Positions 8,663 to 16,836 of a DNA stretch of 64,000 bases are shown piece after piece (position 1 is the stretch's first letter; every line of letters begins with the position of its first letter). The notes beneath the pieces were generated by a model that was given only the letters and a program-made list of their open reading frames with translations, did not search any database and had not been told where the DNA came from. Origin of the DNA: Taishania sp045629585 (GTDB lineage: Bacteria; Bacteroidota; Bacteroidia; Flavobacteriales_D; Crocinitomicaceae); contig JAZQRM010000001.1 of assembly GCA_045629585.1 (NCBI GenBank), positions 1 through 64,000 of the forward strand. The letters run 5' to 3'. The translations under genes were made by a program, and so were the position numbers.

Positions 8663-8699
8663 AATAGAAAGAGCAGGTTATCAACCTGCTCTTTCTATT
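8663..8699 (-). terminator. Long perfect hairpin terminating the PLP-enzyme gene
   Basis: Seventeen perfectly paired bases (8663-8679 with 8683-8699) around a 3-nt loop lie 19 bp after the stop codon at 8719. The tract after the stem on the minus strand is A/T-rich but not a clean T run; a second AT-only hairpin follows within 25 bp and may assist. Confidence 0.7.
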
Positions 8700-8718
8700 C
8701 TATTTAGTTTCTATGATT

Positions 8719-9978
8719 TCAAATCCCATCAAATGCTTGTTCAATATCTGCAATTGTATCTTCGTAATATTCTACTCCAACTGAGATGCGCACTAATTTT
8801 TCACTTATACTCATTGCATTTTTAACATCTTGTGGTACGTCAGCGTGAGTCATTGTGTATGGATGTTCGGCTAAACTTTCGGTACCACCTAATGATACTG
8901 CTAACTTGATAAGTTTCAGATTGTCTAAAAATTGGAAAGCTTCTTTTTCACCACCTTTGATGTCAAAAGCTATCATTGCGCCAGATGAAGAATATTGTCT
9001 TGCGTAAATGTCCTTATCTCTTTGTGTTCCTTCGGTTGGAATGAAACCTAAGAAGTAGACTTTTTCTACTTTAGGATGATTTTTTAGGTAGTTTGCTACT
9101 TCAACTGCATTTTTTGCTTGCTGTTCCATTCGCACTTTTAATGTTTCCAATGAACGCATTAACATCCATCCTGTAAAAGGAGCGGCCATATTTCCAAGGA
9201 AAGTTCTCAATCCTTTTACTCTGGCCATGTTTGCTTTATTTCCGAGACATGCTCCTGCTATCACGTCAGAGTGTCCGCCTATGTATTTTGTTGCAGAGTA
9301 GAGTACTAAATCCGCCCCATGTTTTAGTGGATGCTGCCAGATTGGTCCCATGTACGTATTATCTACCGATAGGATTACCTCCTTTGAATTGATTGCTTGG
9401 AAATGTAATTTTATTTCCGCACACATATCGATGTCAATTAAAGCATTAGTTGGATTCGCAGGGGTTTCGATATGGATCATCGCTAAACGATCAGCTCTTC
9501 CAGATGCATTTATTTTAGCAATAATTTCTTCTTTTGAGTCTAATGGACTAAAACCAACCGCTTCTATATTCAGTTTTTTTAGAAAGTGATTGATGAAGTG
9601 ATCTGTTCCTCCGTACACAGGGCGTGAGTATAATAGTAGATCTCCTGGTTCCATGAATTCCATCATTGCGGTTGCAATAGCCGACATTCCACTTTCAAAA
9701 ACAGCACAATCTTCAGCCTTGTCCCATAGACATAATCTATTTTCTAAGATCTCCAAATCAGGGTTGTTTAAGCGACTATAGATTAGTCCCATTTCTTCCC
9801 CTTCTTTTTGTTCGCTTAAACCATAAGCTACTTCGAAGAAACGTTTTCCTTCCATTGCTGAATTAAATACGAAGGTTGAGGTTTGAAAAATTGGGCATTT
9901 TAATGATCCTTCTGACAATTGTGGTTTATAACCATAGGTCATCATTAAACTTTCTGGGCGCATTTTTGAATAATCCAT
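8719..9978 (-). CDS. Cys/Met-metabolism PLP-dependent enzyme (methionine gamma-lyase/cystathionine gamma-synthase family)
   Basis: The 419-residue product is a fold-type I PLP enzyme. The Schiff-base lysine is K231 in YSATKYIGGHSD; the phosphate-binding ESGMSAIATA lies near residue 95 and HIETPANPTN near 169. The C-terminal half shows SLGGTESLAEHPYTMTH and ISVGVEYYED, both standard in the family. The extra loop at 45-65 (VAYGLSEQKEGEEM) distinguishes it from the second family member at 31050-32189. The reaction may be gamma-elimination of methionine or homocysteine, or cystathionine formation or cleavage; sequence alone does not decide. The divergent Lrp/AsnC regulator 144 bp away makes amino-acid-responsive control likely. 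The first ATG is used; an in-frame Met at residue 6 is an alternative start. Confidence 0.85.
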   Translation of the reverse strand: MDYSKMRPESLMMTYGYKPQLSEGSLKCPIFQTSTFVFNSAMEGKRFFEVAYGLSEQKEGEEMGLIYSRLNNPDLEILENRLCLWDKAEDCAVFESGMSAIATAMMEFMEPGDLLLYSRPVYGGTDHFINHFLKKLNIEAVGFSPLDSKEEIIAKINASGRADRLAMIHIETPANPTNALIDIDMCAEIKLHFQAINSKEVILSVDNTYMGPIWQHPLKHGADLVLYSATKYIGGHSDVIAGACLGNKANMARVKGLRTFLGNMAAPFTGWMLMRSLETLKVRMEQQAKNAVEVANYLKNHPKVEKVYFLGFIPTEGTQRDKDIYARQYSSSGAMIAFDIKGGEKEAFQFLDNLKLIKLAVSLGGTESLAEHPYTMTHADVPQDVKNAMSISEKLVRISVGVEYYEDTIADIEQAFDGI

Positions 9979-10122
9979 ATTTAGGGGTACTTTTTACGCT
10001 AATATAGAATTGGATTTTGTTTTAGTTTATATTGAGAGAAAAATATTCTGTGAAACCCTTTTTATTTCTTGTTATTTTCTAATATTGAAGAGTTGTATAT
10101 ACTTAAATAGAAAATTATCCGC

Positions 10123-10566
10123 ATGGAATTAGATAAGATTGATTTAGTTATAATAAAAAGTCTTCAAGAAAATTCAAAGATGGGATTGAAGGAATTGGCT
10201 GAAAAAGTAGGTTTAACGGCGACCCCTGTGCATGAGCGCATAAAGCGTTTAGAGCGGAGTGGAGTGATTGAACGCTACACTATTCAAGTTGATCAAGAGA
10301 AGTTGGGTAGGGGATTGATGGTTTTATGTAATGTTCAATTGAAATCACATAGTTTGACTAATTTGGATGAGTTTGAGGCCGAGATTGTAAAAATTAAAGA
10401 AGTAGCAAGTTGCTATCACATAGCAGGTAATTATGATTATCTTTTAACTTTAAGAATGAAGGATATGGATGAATATGGTAATTTCGTGAAGACTAAATTA
10501 GCCTCTATTCCTCATATTGCGCAGGTTCAGAGTTCCTTTGTGATGCGGAAAATAAAGAATGAATAA
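10123..10566 (+). CDS. Lrp/AsnC-family transcriptional regulator
   Basis: The 147-residue product matches the Lrp/AsnC architecture at full length. An N-terminal winged helix-turn-helix (DLVIIKSLQENSKMGLKELAEKVG then TPVHERIKRLERSG, residues 6-45) is followed by a RAM/AsnC ligand-binding domain (residues 65-140, with CYHIAGNYDYLL and a closing SSFVMRKIK). Members bind DNA as dimers or octamers and respond to amino acids. It is divergently transcribed from the PLP enzyme at 8719-9978, the usual arrangement for a regulator and its target. It ends in a terminator shared with the convergent bacilliredoxin gene. Effector and operator are not readable from the sequence. Confidence 0.93.
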   Translation: MELDKIDLVIIKSLQENSKMGLKELAEKVGLTATPVHERIKRLERSGVIERYTIQVDQEKLGRGLMVLCNVQLKSHSLTNLDEFEAEIVKIKEVASCYHIAGNYDYLLTLRMKDMDEYGNFVKTKLASIPHIAQVQSSFVMRKIKNE

Positions 10567-10599
10567 TAAAAGGAGACCTTTCAAAGATCTCCTTTTATT
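10565..10599. terminator. Bidirectional terminator between the Lrp-type regulator and bacilliredoxin genes
   Basis: A 12-bp outer stem (10565-10576 with 10588-10599) and a short inner stem form a hairpin overlapping the regulator's stop codon, with A/T flanks. It serves two convergent genes. Confidence 0.85.
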
Positions 10600-10610
10600 A
10601 TTCTAATTTT

Positions 10611-11024
10611 TTAGCAGAATTGATTGTATGCTTCTGAAAGATTTTCAGCAATCATAACAGCTGATCCACCTTCAATATGATGTCTTTCGATAAAGTGTAC
10701 CAATTTACCATCTTTAAAAAGTGCAATTGATGGTGAAGATGGAGGGAAAGGTAAGAAATGTTTTCTTGCTTGGTCTACCGCTTCACGATCAACACCTGCA
10801 AATACAGTTGCTAATTTATTTGGTAATTTATCGTTGTTTAAAGATAGTTTCACACCTGGGCGCATATTTCCTGCAGCACATCCACAAACTGAATTCACCA
10901 CAATTAACAAGGATCCTTCTGTGTTTTTAATCACTTGATCCACTTCTTCTGCTGTCAAAAGAGATTGAAAACCTACGTTTTCTAAATCATCTTTCATTGG
11001 TTGTACTAATGATGGAGGATACAT
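10611..11024 (-). CDS. BrxA/BrxB family bacilliredoxin
   Basis: The 137-residue product belongs to the YphP/YqiW (BrxA/BrxB) thioredoxin-fold family that removes bacillithiol or similar thiols from proteins. The family hallmark CGC is at residues 47-49 (VNSVCGCAAGNMRPGV), and the PPSSPSIALFKDG cis-proline strand lies near residue 95. Length and N-terminus (MYPPSLVQPM) are typical. Bacillithiol is made by a number of Bacteroidota, so a protein de-bacillithiolation or disulfide isomerase role is plausible. It stands alone on the minus strand with a terminator on its 3' side and a TAAATTTG element 26 nt upstream of its start. Confidence 0.9.
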   Translation of the reverse strand: MYPPSLVQPMKDDLENVGFQSLLTAEEVDQVIKNTEGSLLIVVNSVCGCAAGNMRPGVKLSLNNDKLPNKLATVFAGVDREAVDQARKHFLPFPPSSPSIALFKDGKLVHFIERHHIEGGSAVMIAENLSEAYNQFC

Positions 11025-11050
11025 AATTTTTTATATTTTATTACAATACT

Positions 11051-11058
11051 CAAATTTA
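11051..11058 (-). promoter_or_regulatory. Candidate -7 element for the bacilliredoxin gene
   Basis: The minus strand reads TAAATTTG, 26 nt before the ATG at 11024. The nearest TTG equivalent is only 12 bp away, so the -33 part is uncertain. Confidence 0.4.
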
Positions 11059-11138
11059 GTGAATCTTCGGCAATTATTTCTTAATCTGGATTAACAATCA
11101 CTTTTCTTTAAGAGTATGGTTTTCTTTTTACGATTTAT

Positions 11139-12173
11139 TTACTTGCTGTATCTGTTTATATTGATTTCGCGATCAAGCTCTTTTTTGTCGAAAATATACT
11201 CACACATTTCCTTTGATAATAAAGGTGCTATCATGTATCCTTTCGTTCCCAATCCATTGAATATATAATTCCCTTTTAGAATGGGATGTTCCCCCATTAA
11301 AGGTCTTCGGTCTAATGTTGTTGGTCGAACTCCAGCATTTTGTGTTATGATTTCTGGTGTTTCTCTAGTTAGATAACTTAGGTTGTGTAAAATTGTTTCC
11401 TTACCTTCTTTTGTTATGTCAGTGTTGGGGGTATTCCATACGTATGTACTACCAACTTTGAACGTTTGATTTCCTAAAGGAAGGACAAAGCATTTTCTGT
11501 TTAGAGATTCATTTTCTGGAATCGTTTTTAACTTTACATTTAACGTTTCGCCTTTCGTTTGATCTAGCGGAAGGTAGTGAAAAAGAGGGTTGTTTTTTGC
11601 CTCAAAACCTTCGCAAAAAACCATTTTATCAAATTGTTCACCTTTGTAGACCAGATCTTTTGCGATATATGAATCGTAATCAAAGTCTTCTTGACGGTAA
11701 TCTATGTGTTTGGATAAGTAGGATTTTGTAGCGTCTAAAAATACTTGAGTATTGATGTAAAATGAGTTTTTAACCAAGCCACTTCCAAATATATTTGCTT
11801 CTGGAAAATACTGTTCATCCTTTTCAGTAAGGACAGTCATGTAATTTTCAAATTCAGAATCATTTTGCCTTTTTATCCAAAAATCGTTCTCTTGTTGTGA
11901 CGAAAAAAAACGTCGGATGGGAATCGGATGGAAAAATTCAGCATTCACTTTTACTTCTATTTTTTTGTAAAAGTCTATTAGGTAAGAAGTAAATTCATCT
12001 AATCTCCAGCTTTTTGTCATTCTTCTGAATACTAATGGATTAATCATCCCAGCTGCGACCCTTGAACTAAAATTTATATTTTTGTCAATAATTACTACTT
12101 CAAAGCCTTTTTCCTCCAGTTGTAAGGCAAGTGCAGTTCCTGCTAATCCTGCTCCGACAATTCCAATTTTCAT
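11139..12173 (-). CDS. FAD-dependent oxidoreductase, DAO family
   Basis: The 344-residue product opens with a dinucleotide-binding motif GIVGAGLAG (residues 4-12) and the acidic end of the second strand (VVIID). The C-terminal part GVRPTTLDRRPLMGEHP followed by YIFNGLGTKGYMIAP is the usual FAD-contact region of D-amino-acid-oxidase/glycine-oxidase-like enzymes and of the oxidase half of MnmC. These enzymes oxidise secondary or primary amines. The substrate is not evident. No signal peptide is apparent, since the N-terminal hydrophobic stretch is the Rossmann strand. The start is 2 bp downstream of the comF stop, so the two are co-transcribed, but no functional link is obvious. Confidence 0.85.
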   Translation of the reverse strand: MKIGIVGAGLAGTALALQLEEKGFEVVIIDKNINFSSRVAAGMINPLVFRRMTKSWRLDEFTSYLIDFYKKIEVKVNAEFFHPIPIRRFFSSQQENDFWIKRQNDSEFENYMTVLTEKDEQYFPEANIFGSGLVKNSFYINTQVFLDATKSYLSKHIDYRQEDFDYDSYIAKDLVYKGEQFDKMVFCEGFEAKNNPLFHYLPLDQTKGETLNVKLKTIPENESLNRKCFVLPLGNQTFKVGSTYVWNTPNTDITKEGKETILHNLSYLTRETPEIITQNAGVRPTTLDRRPLMGEHPILKGNYIFNGLGTKGYMIAPLLSKEMCEYIFDKKELDREININRYSK

Positions 12174-12175
12174 GT

Positions 12176-12892
12176 TTATTTTTTTGCTACCGCTAAGCTA
12201 GCAACACTTATTCGAATTTGAGGAGATTTTATTTGTATTTGTAAAATGATTGATTCTAAGGTTGCTCCAGTTGTAATGACATCATCGACTAGTAGAATAT
12301 GATTGTATTTTTCTAATAGATCAGTAGCTGTAAAACTTTCTTTAATGTTATCCCATCTATTGAAGCGAGACATTTTTGTTTGGCTTTCGTTGTGTTGTAC
12401 TCGTTTGATGAGATTTTCATTTATTGGAATTTGTAGCGTTTTAGTAATTCCTTTTGCGATTTCATGAGCTTGGTTGTAGCCTCTCATTTTTTTCTTTTTG
12501 GGATGTATTGGTACGGGGAGTATTGCATCAACCGTGCTGAAGTTGTGCAATTTCCGTAATTTCTCACCTAATGCTTCGCCCATTTTCTCTCCAATATCGG
12601 GGCGGTAATTGTACTTGAGGTCATGTAGGAGGTTTTTGTAGAAATTATTTTTTTTATAATAGATCAAAGAATAGGTGGAGTATAATTTGACTCTACCCCA
12701 GAATAGTCGATCCAAGTGTGTGGGTTCTGTTGCGTTTTCAAATTCTGTTAGTGGCATTTCACACCAACAGCAAGAGCACAAAATATTTTCCGTGGGAGTG
12801 AGCTCATTTTTACAGATTACACATTTTAGTGGAATTAGTAGATGAATAAAATCTATCCAATATCTTTTAGCATTGTTGGCGATTTGTAGCAT
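12176..12892 (-). CDS. ComF family phosphoribosyltransferase-like protein
   Basis: The 238-residue product has the ComF layout: an N-terminal zinc-binding segment with CVIC near residue 20 and CSCCWC near residue 40, then a phosphoribosyltransferase fold ending in the PRPP loop VDDVITTGATL (about residues 202-212). AILPVPIHPKKKKMRGYNQAHEIAKG is cut here to its recognisable core VPIHPKKKKMRGYNQ near residue 130. ComF proteins are linked to DNA uptake in competent bacteria, although many carriers are not known to be competent and the reaction is unsettled. It is the first gene of a two-gene minus-strand unit with the FAD oxidoreductase. Confidence 0.88.
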   Translation of the reverse strand: MLQIANNAKRYWIDFIHLLIPLKCVICKNELTPTENILCSCCWCEMPLTEFENATEPTHLDRLFWGRVKLYSTYSLIYYKKNNFYKNLLHDLKYNYRPDIGEKMGEALGEKLRKLHNFSTVDAILPVPIHPKKKKMRGYNQAHEIAKGITKTLQIPINENLIKRVQHNESQTKMSRFNRWDNIKESFTATDLLEKYNHILLVDDVITTGATLESIILQIQIKSPQIRISVASLAVAKK

Positions 12893-13236
12893 GGTACTTA
12901 ATTTTTTTAGAATTATCGTTACATGTAATACTCATTCTTTTCTGACCAGGTCAATCATGGAGAAATATACTATAATATTTGCTGTGAAAAATGAAAAAAT
13001 TGATAAAAAATGGTGTGCAAAACTAAGCTGTTTTGTTGATAAAATCTGTATTCATTGGTAGGTCTGCGATTGCGGTCGTTGTTTAAAGATTATCGCAAAT
13101 TTCAATTTGTTTTAGGTTGAAATTTTAGCAAGATTTGTAGTACCACTATATACACTACATCGTCTTAAAACTAAATGGTTATAAGTTTTTTAAGGCGGCA
13201 AAATTGATATACAACGAAATTAGAAAACTTAAGCAC
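12893..13236. other. Divergent intergenic region between comF and nrdB
   Basis: This gap of about 340 bp has no convincing gene. It holds a possible minus-strand -7 element TAGTTTTG at 13018-13025, 125 bp upstream of comF, and an inverted repeat at 13136-13159 about 80 bp upstream of nrdB. No exact TAnnTTTG element precedes nrdB. A low-complexity open frame at 12873-13061 overlaps comF antisense and looks spurious. Confidence 0.5.
13136..13159. promoter_or_regulatory. Inverted repeat upstream of nrdB, candidate operator
   Basis: The arms TGTAGT (13136-13141) and ACTACA (13154-13159) are perfect complements around a 12-nt centre containing CTATATAC. The A/T centre and the location before ribonucleotide reductase genes recall NrdR boxes, but the site does not match the NrdR consensus well and I see only one copy. 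No NrdR gene is in the window. Confidence 0.3.
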
Positions 13237-14211
13237 ATGACGCATATGGAGCCAATCTTACAAGAAAACAAAAATCGGTTTGTTTTATTTCCCATCGAGC
13301 ATGATGATATTTGGGCTTTTTACAAAAAGGCAGAGGCGAGTTTTTGGACAGCAGAAGAAATTGATTTGGCTGCTGATTTAATTGACTGGGAACAGAAATT
13401 AAATGATGATGAACGCCATTTTATTAAACATGTTTTGGCATTTTTTGCAGCATCGGATGGAATTGTTAATGAAAATTTGGCGGAAAATTTTTTATCTGAA
13501 GTTCAATATACGGAAGCTAAATTCTTTTACGGTTTTCAAGTTGCGATTGAAAATATTCATTCGGAAACGTATTCACTTTTGATTGATAGTTATATTAAAG
13601 ATTCTGCTGAGAAAAGCCATCTCTTCAATGCAATGGACACCTTAGATTGTGTTAAAAGAAAAGCGGAGTGGGCTTTGCGATGGATCGATAAAGGTTCGTT
13701 TGCAGAGCGTTTAGTGGCATTTGCTGCTGTCGAAGGTATTTTCTTTTCTGGTTCTTTTTGTTCTATTTATTGGTTGAAAAAAAGAGGTTTAATGCCAGGA
13801 CTTTCTTTCTCTAACGAGTTGATTTCACGTGATGAAGGTTTGCATTGTGATTTTGCTTGTTTGCTTTATAACAATCATGTCGTAAATAAGATGACTAAAG
13901 AGCAGGTGAATGAAATTATCATGGAAGCAGTCGAGATTGAGAAAGAATTTATTCTAGAAGCATTACCTGTAAAGTTAATCGGGATGAATAGCGATTTGAT
14001 GTCACAATATATTGAATTTGTAGCCGATCGTTTATTGACGGAGTTAGGAAATGAGAAGGTTTACAATGTTTCCAATCCATTTGATTTTATGGATATGATT
14101 TCTATTCAAGGGAAGACTAATTTCTTTGAAAAACGCGTTGGTGAATACCAAAAAGCGGGTGTGCTTGCAGGAAAAGAGAATCAAACATTTTCTTTAGACG
14201 AGGATTTTTAA
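13237..14211 (+). CDS. nrdB: Ribonucleoside-diphosphate reductase small subunit, class I
   Basis: The product (about 324 residues) is the radical-generating beta subunit that works with NrdA to make deoxyribonucleotides. Di-metal ligands are recognisable in order: the acidic residues of WTAEEIDL, ERHFIKH, the ENIHSET helix and, late in the chain, DEGLHCDF. FAASDGIVNENLAENF and KTNFFEKRV are family hallmarks. The frame can be opened by TTG at 13204, but the family begins close to MEPILQEN. I therefore use ATG 13237 (MTHMEPILQ); ATG 13246 is equally possible. The gene precedes nrdA by 24 bp in the same unit. The inverted repeat upstream may be its operator. Confidence 0.93.
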   Translation: MTHMEPILQENKNRFVLFPIEHDDIWAFYKKAEASFWTAEEIDLAADLIDWEQKLNDDERHFIKHVLAFFAASDGIVNENLAENFLSEVQYTEAKFFYGFQVAIENIHSETYSLLIDSYIKDSAEKSHLFNAMDTLDCVKRKAEWALRWIDKGSFAERLVAFAAVEGIFFSGSFCSIYWLKKRGLMPGLSFSNELISRDEGLHCDFACLLYNNHVVNKMTKEQVNEIIMEAVEIEKEFILEALPVKLIGMNSDLMSQYIEFVADRLLTELGNEKVYNVSNPFDFMDMISIQGKTNFFEKRVGEYQKAGVLAGKENQTFSLDEDF

Positions 14212-14235
14212 CCACTACTATTATACTTATCGCTT

Positions 14236-16605
14236 ATGCATGTTGTAAAACGAGATGGACGTGAAGAACCCATCAAATTCGATAAAATTACTGCTCGAAT
14301 TATCAAAATGTGTTACGGACTTGATTCACTGGTAACACCTGAGGCCGTAGCCATGAAGGTTATTGAAGGTATTTATGATGGTGTAAAAACCACTGATTTA
14401 GATAACTTGGCCGCCGAGGTAGCCGCTGCAAAAACTATTGATCATCCAGATTATGCTCAGTTAGCTTCTCGAATTGCAGTTTCTAATTTGCATAAAGAGA
14501 CGAAGAAGTCATTCTCTGAAGTGGTGAAGGACTTGTACTATTATATTGACCCCAAGACTGGTGAAAATGCGGGTTTAATTGCAGAAGACGTTTTTCAGAT
14601 TGTTCAAGATAATAGTGATTATTTAGATTCTAGTATCATTTATGATCGTGATTTTCGGTATGACTATTTTGGGTTTAAAACCTTGTCGCGATCTTATTTG
14701 TTGAAATTAGATGGTCAAATTGTTGAACGTCCTCAACACATGATAATGCGTGTGGCTTTGGGAATTCATAAAAACGATTTGGCATCTGCAATAAAGACGT
14801 ATAATTTAATGTCTGAAGGTTGGTTTACACATGCAACTCCAACTTTGTTTAACGCAGGGACACCAAAACCACAAATGTCATCTTGTTTTCTTTTAACAAC
14901 AAAAGAAGATAGCATTGAAGGAATTTATGATACGTTAAAAAGTTGTGCTCAGATTTCTCAATCTGCGGGTGGGATTGGTTTGGCAATTCATGATATTCGT
15001 GCCACTGGATCCTACATTAAAGGAACAAATGGTACTTCCAATGGTATTGTTCCCATGTTGCGCGTATTCAATGATACAGCTCGTTATGTCGATCAAGGTG
15101 GAGGAAAGCGTAAAGGGTCTTTTGCTATGTATCTAGAACCGTGGCATGCAGATGTTTTTGATTTCTTGGATTTGAAAAAGAATCATGGGAAGGAAGAACA
15201 ACGTGCACGAGATCTTTTCTATGCTTTGTGGATTCCAGATTTATTCATGAAGCGTGTTAAAGAAAACGGAACATGGACTTTGATGTGTCCGCATGAATGC
15301 CCGGGGTTATCGGAAACACATAGTGCTGAATTTGAAGCATTGTATACAAAATACGAGCAAGAAGGGAAAGGACGTAAAACCATTCAAGCACAAGATTTGT
15401 GGTTTAAAATTCTAGAATCTCAAATTGAGACGGGAACTCCATATATGTTGTATAAAGATGCTGCGAATGCGAAGTCAAATCAACAAAATTTAGGTACAAT
15501 AAAATCTTCGAACTTGTGTACAGAGATTATCGAGTATACCGCTCCAGATGAGGTTGCTGTTTGTAACTTGGCTTCTTTAGCTTTACCGAAATTTGTTACT
15601 GAAGGAGGAATATTTGATCATGATAAATTATTTGAGGTAACGTATCAAGTGACGTTGAATTTGAATAAGATTATTGATGAAAATTATTATCCTGTTGAAG
15701 AAGCACGTAATTCTAACTTGCGCCACCGCCCAATTGGTTTGGGGGTTCAAGGCTTGGCCGATGCCTTTATTCTGTTAAAATTGCCTTTTGAATCAGCGGA
15801 AGCGCGTCGATTAAATTCGGAGATATTTGAGACGATTTATTTTGCTGCGATGACTGCATCAAAAGATTTAGCGATTCAAGAAGGTCCATATTCTACGTTT
15901 GCTGGTTCGCCAACATCGAAAGGAATTTTCCAATTTGATATGTGGAATGTAAGTCCATCTAGTCGTTGGGAATGGGATTTGTTAAAAGAAGAAGTGGTTA
16001 AACATGGCGTTAGAAACTCACTTTTACTTGCTCCAATGCCAACAGCGTCGACCGCTCAGATTCTTGGAAATAACGAGTGTTTTGAACCTTATACATCCAA
16101 TATTTATACCCGACGTGTACTTTCAGGTGAGTTTATTGTGGTCAATAAACACTTATTGAAAGATTTGGTAAAAGAAGGTTTATGGAACAATGAAATGCGT
16201 CAAAAGATCATGGCGTCCAATGGTTCTGTCCAAAATATAAATGAAATTCCACAACGATTAAAAGACTTATATAAAACCGCTTGGGAAATATCTCAACGTG
16301 CAATTATTGATCAAGCTGCTGATCGTGGAGCGTTCATCTGTCAATCGCAATCGTTAAATATTTTTATGGAAAATGCCAATTTTGGTAAGCTAACTTCCAT
16401 GCATTTTTACGGTTGGGAAAAAGGATTAAAAACAGGTATGTATTATCTAAGAACAAAAGCAGCAACGGATGCAATTAAGTTTACGGTGGACAAAAACGTA
16501 GTTGCGCAGGAAGTGGAACCTTCAATTATATCAGGTGAAGAACAACAAGCCGCAATTGCATGTTCATTAGACAATCCGGACGCGTGTGAAATGTGCTCTG
16601 GGTAA
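14236..16605 (+). CDS. nrdA: Ribonucleoside-diphosphate reductase large subunit, class I
   Basis: The 789-residue product reduces ribonucleoside diphosphates. An ATP-cone domain (residues 1-95, KRDGREEPIKFDKITARI) implies allosteric activity control by ATP/dATP. The catalytic barrel includes TPTLFNAGTPKPQMSSCFLL, the loop-2 region near GTSNGIVPML, NLCTEI and APMPTASTAQILGNNECFEP. The chain ends in CEMCSG, the mobile redox pair that is re-reduced by thioredoxin or glutaredoxin. The final codons and stop belong to the first copy of a 26-bp direct repeat whose second copy lies 51 bp downstream. It is co-transcribed with nrdB, and a terminator lies about 160 bp after the stop. Confidence 0.97.
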   Translation: MHVVKRDGREEPIKFDKITARIIKMCYGLDSLVTPEAVAMKVIEGIYDGVKTTDLDNLAAEVAAAKTIDHPDYAQLASRIAVSNLHKETKKSFSEVVKDLYYYIDPKTGENAGLIAEDVFQIVQDNSDYLDSSIIYDRDFRYDYFGFKTLSRSYLLKLDGQIVERPQHMIMRVALGIHKNDLASAIKTYNLMSEGWFTHATPTLFNAGTPKPQMSSCFLLTTKEDSIEGIYDTLKSCAQISQSAGGIGLAIHDIRATGSYIKGTNGTSNGIVPMLRVFNDTARYVDQGGGKRKGSFAMYLEPWHADVFDFLDLKKNHGKEEQRARDLFYALWIPDLFMKRVKENGTWTLMCPHECPGLSETHSAEFEALYTKYEQEGKGRKTIQAQDLWFKILESQIETGTPYMLYKDAANAKSNQQNLGTIKSSNLCTEIIEYTAPDEVAVCNLASLALPKFVTEGGIFDHDKLFEVTYQVTLNLNKIIDENYYPVEEARNSNLRHRPIGLGVQGLADAFILLKLPFESAEARRLNSEIFETIYFAAMTASKDLAIQEGPYSTFAGSPTSKGIFQFDMWNVSPSSRWEWDLLKEEVVKHGVRNSLLLAPMPTASTAQILGNNECFEPYTSNIYTRRVLSGEFIVVNKHLLKDLVKEGLWNNEMRQKIMASNGSVQNINEIPQRLKDLYKTAWEISQRAIIDQAADRGAFICQSQSLNIFMENANFGKLTSMHFYGWEKGLKTGMYYLRTKAATDAIKFTVDKNVVAQEVEPSIISGEEQQAAIACSLDNPDACEMCSG

Positions 16606-16669
16606 AACGCAGTTTTTCCGGAGAACATTCAGCGAAGCTACTCGTGCTCTGGGTAAAACGCAGTTTTTC
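16593..16669 (+). repeat. 26-bp direct repeat spanning the nrdA stop codon
   Basis: Copies at 16593-16618 and 16644-16669 are identical, beginning GTGCTCTGGGTAAAACGC, with start points 51 bp apart. Copy 1 encodes the last NrdA residues (C-S-G-stop); copy 2 is non-coding. Each holds a small aaaac/gtttt hairpin followed by T residues. It probably arose by local duplication of the gene end. Confidence 0.85.
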
Positions 16670-16764
16670 TGAAATACGAAACAAACAACAACAAACTAAA
16701 CATATTGTTAATATTTCGTGGTTGGGAAATTTAGTGCCGTTTAAAGGACCAATCACACCAAAAC

Positions 16765-16792
16765 AATCCTCGGTATTTGCTGGGGATTTTTT
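16765..16792 (+). terminator. Intrinsic terminator of nrdBA
   Basis: A 7-bp stem (16765-16771 with 16782-16788, one G-U pair, 10-nt loop) is followed directly by six T. It precedes radA. Confidence 0.65.
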
Positions 16793-16836
16793 GTGAACGT
16801 AAAAACCTTACGTTCTAAATTCCCTATCTTCGTAAT

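Noticed and set aside
12873..13061. 62-codon frame between comF and nrdB
   Set aside because: It overlaps comF antisense, has low-complexity Lys/Phe content, and no conserved feature.
13204..13236. TTG start extending nrdB by 11 residues
   Set aside because: The added residues are not seen in NrdB proteins, which begin near MEPILQ.
16526..16756. Minus-strand frame with a repeated EKLRFTQST segment
   Set aside because: The peptide repeat is only the antisense reading of the DNA repeat at the nrdA end.
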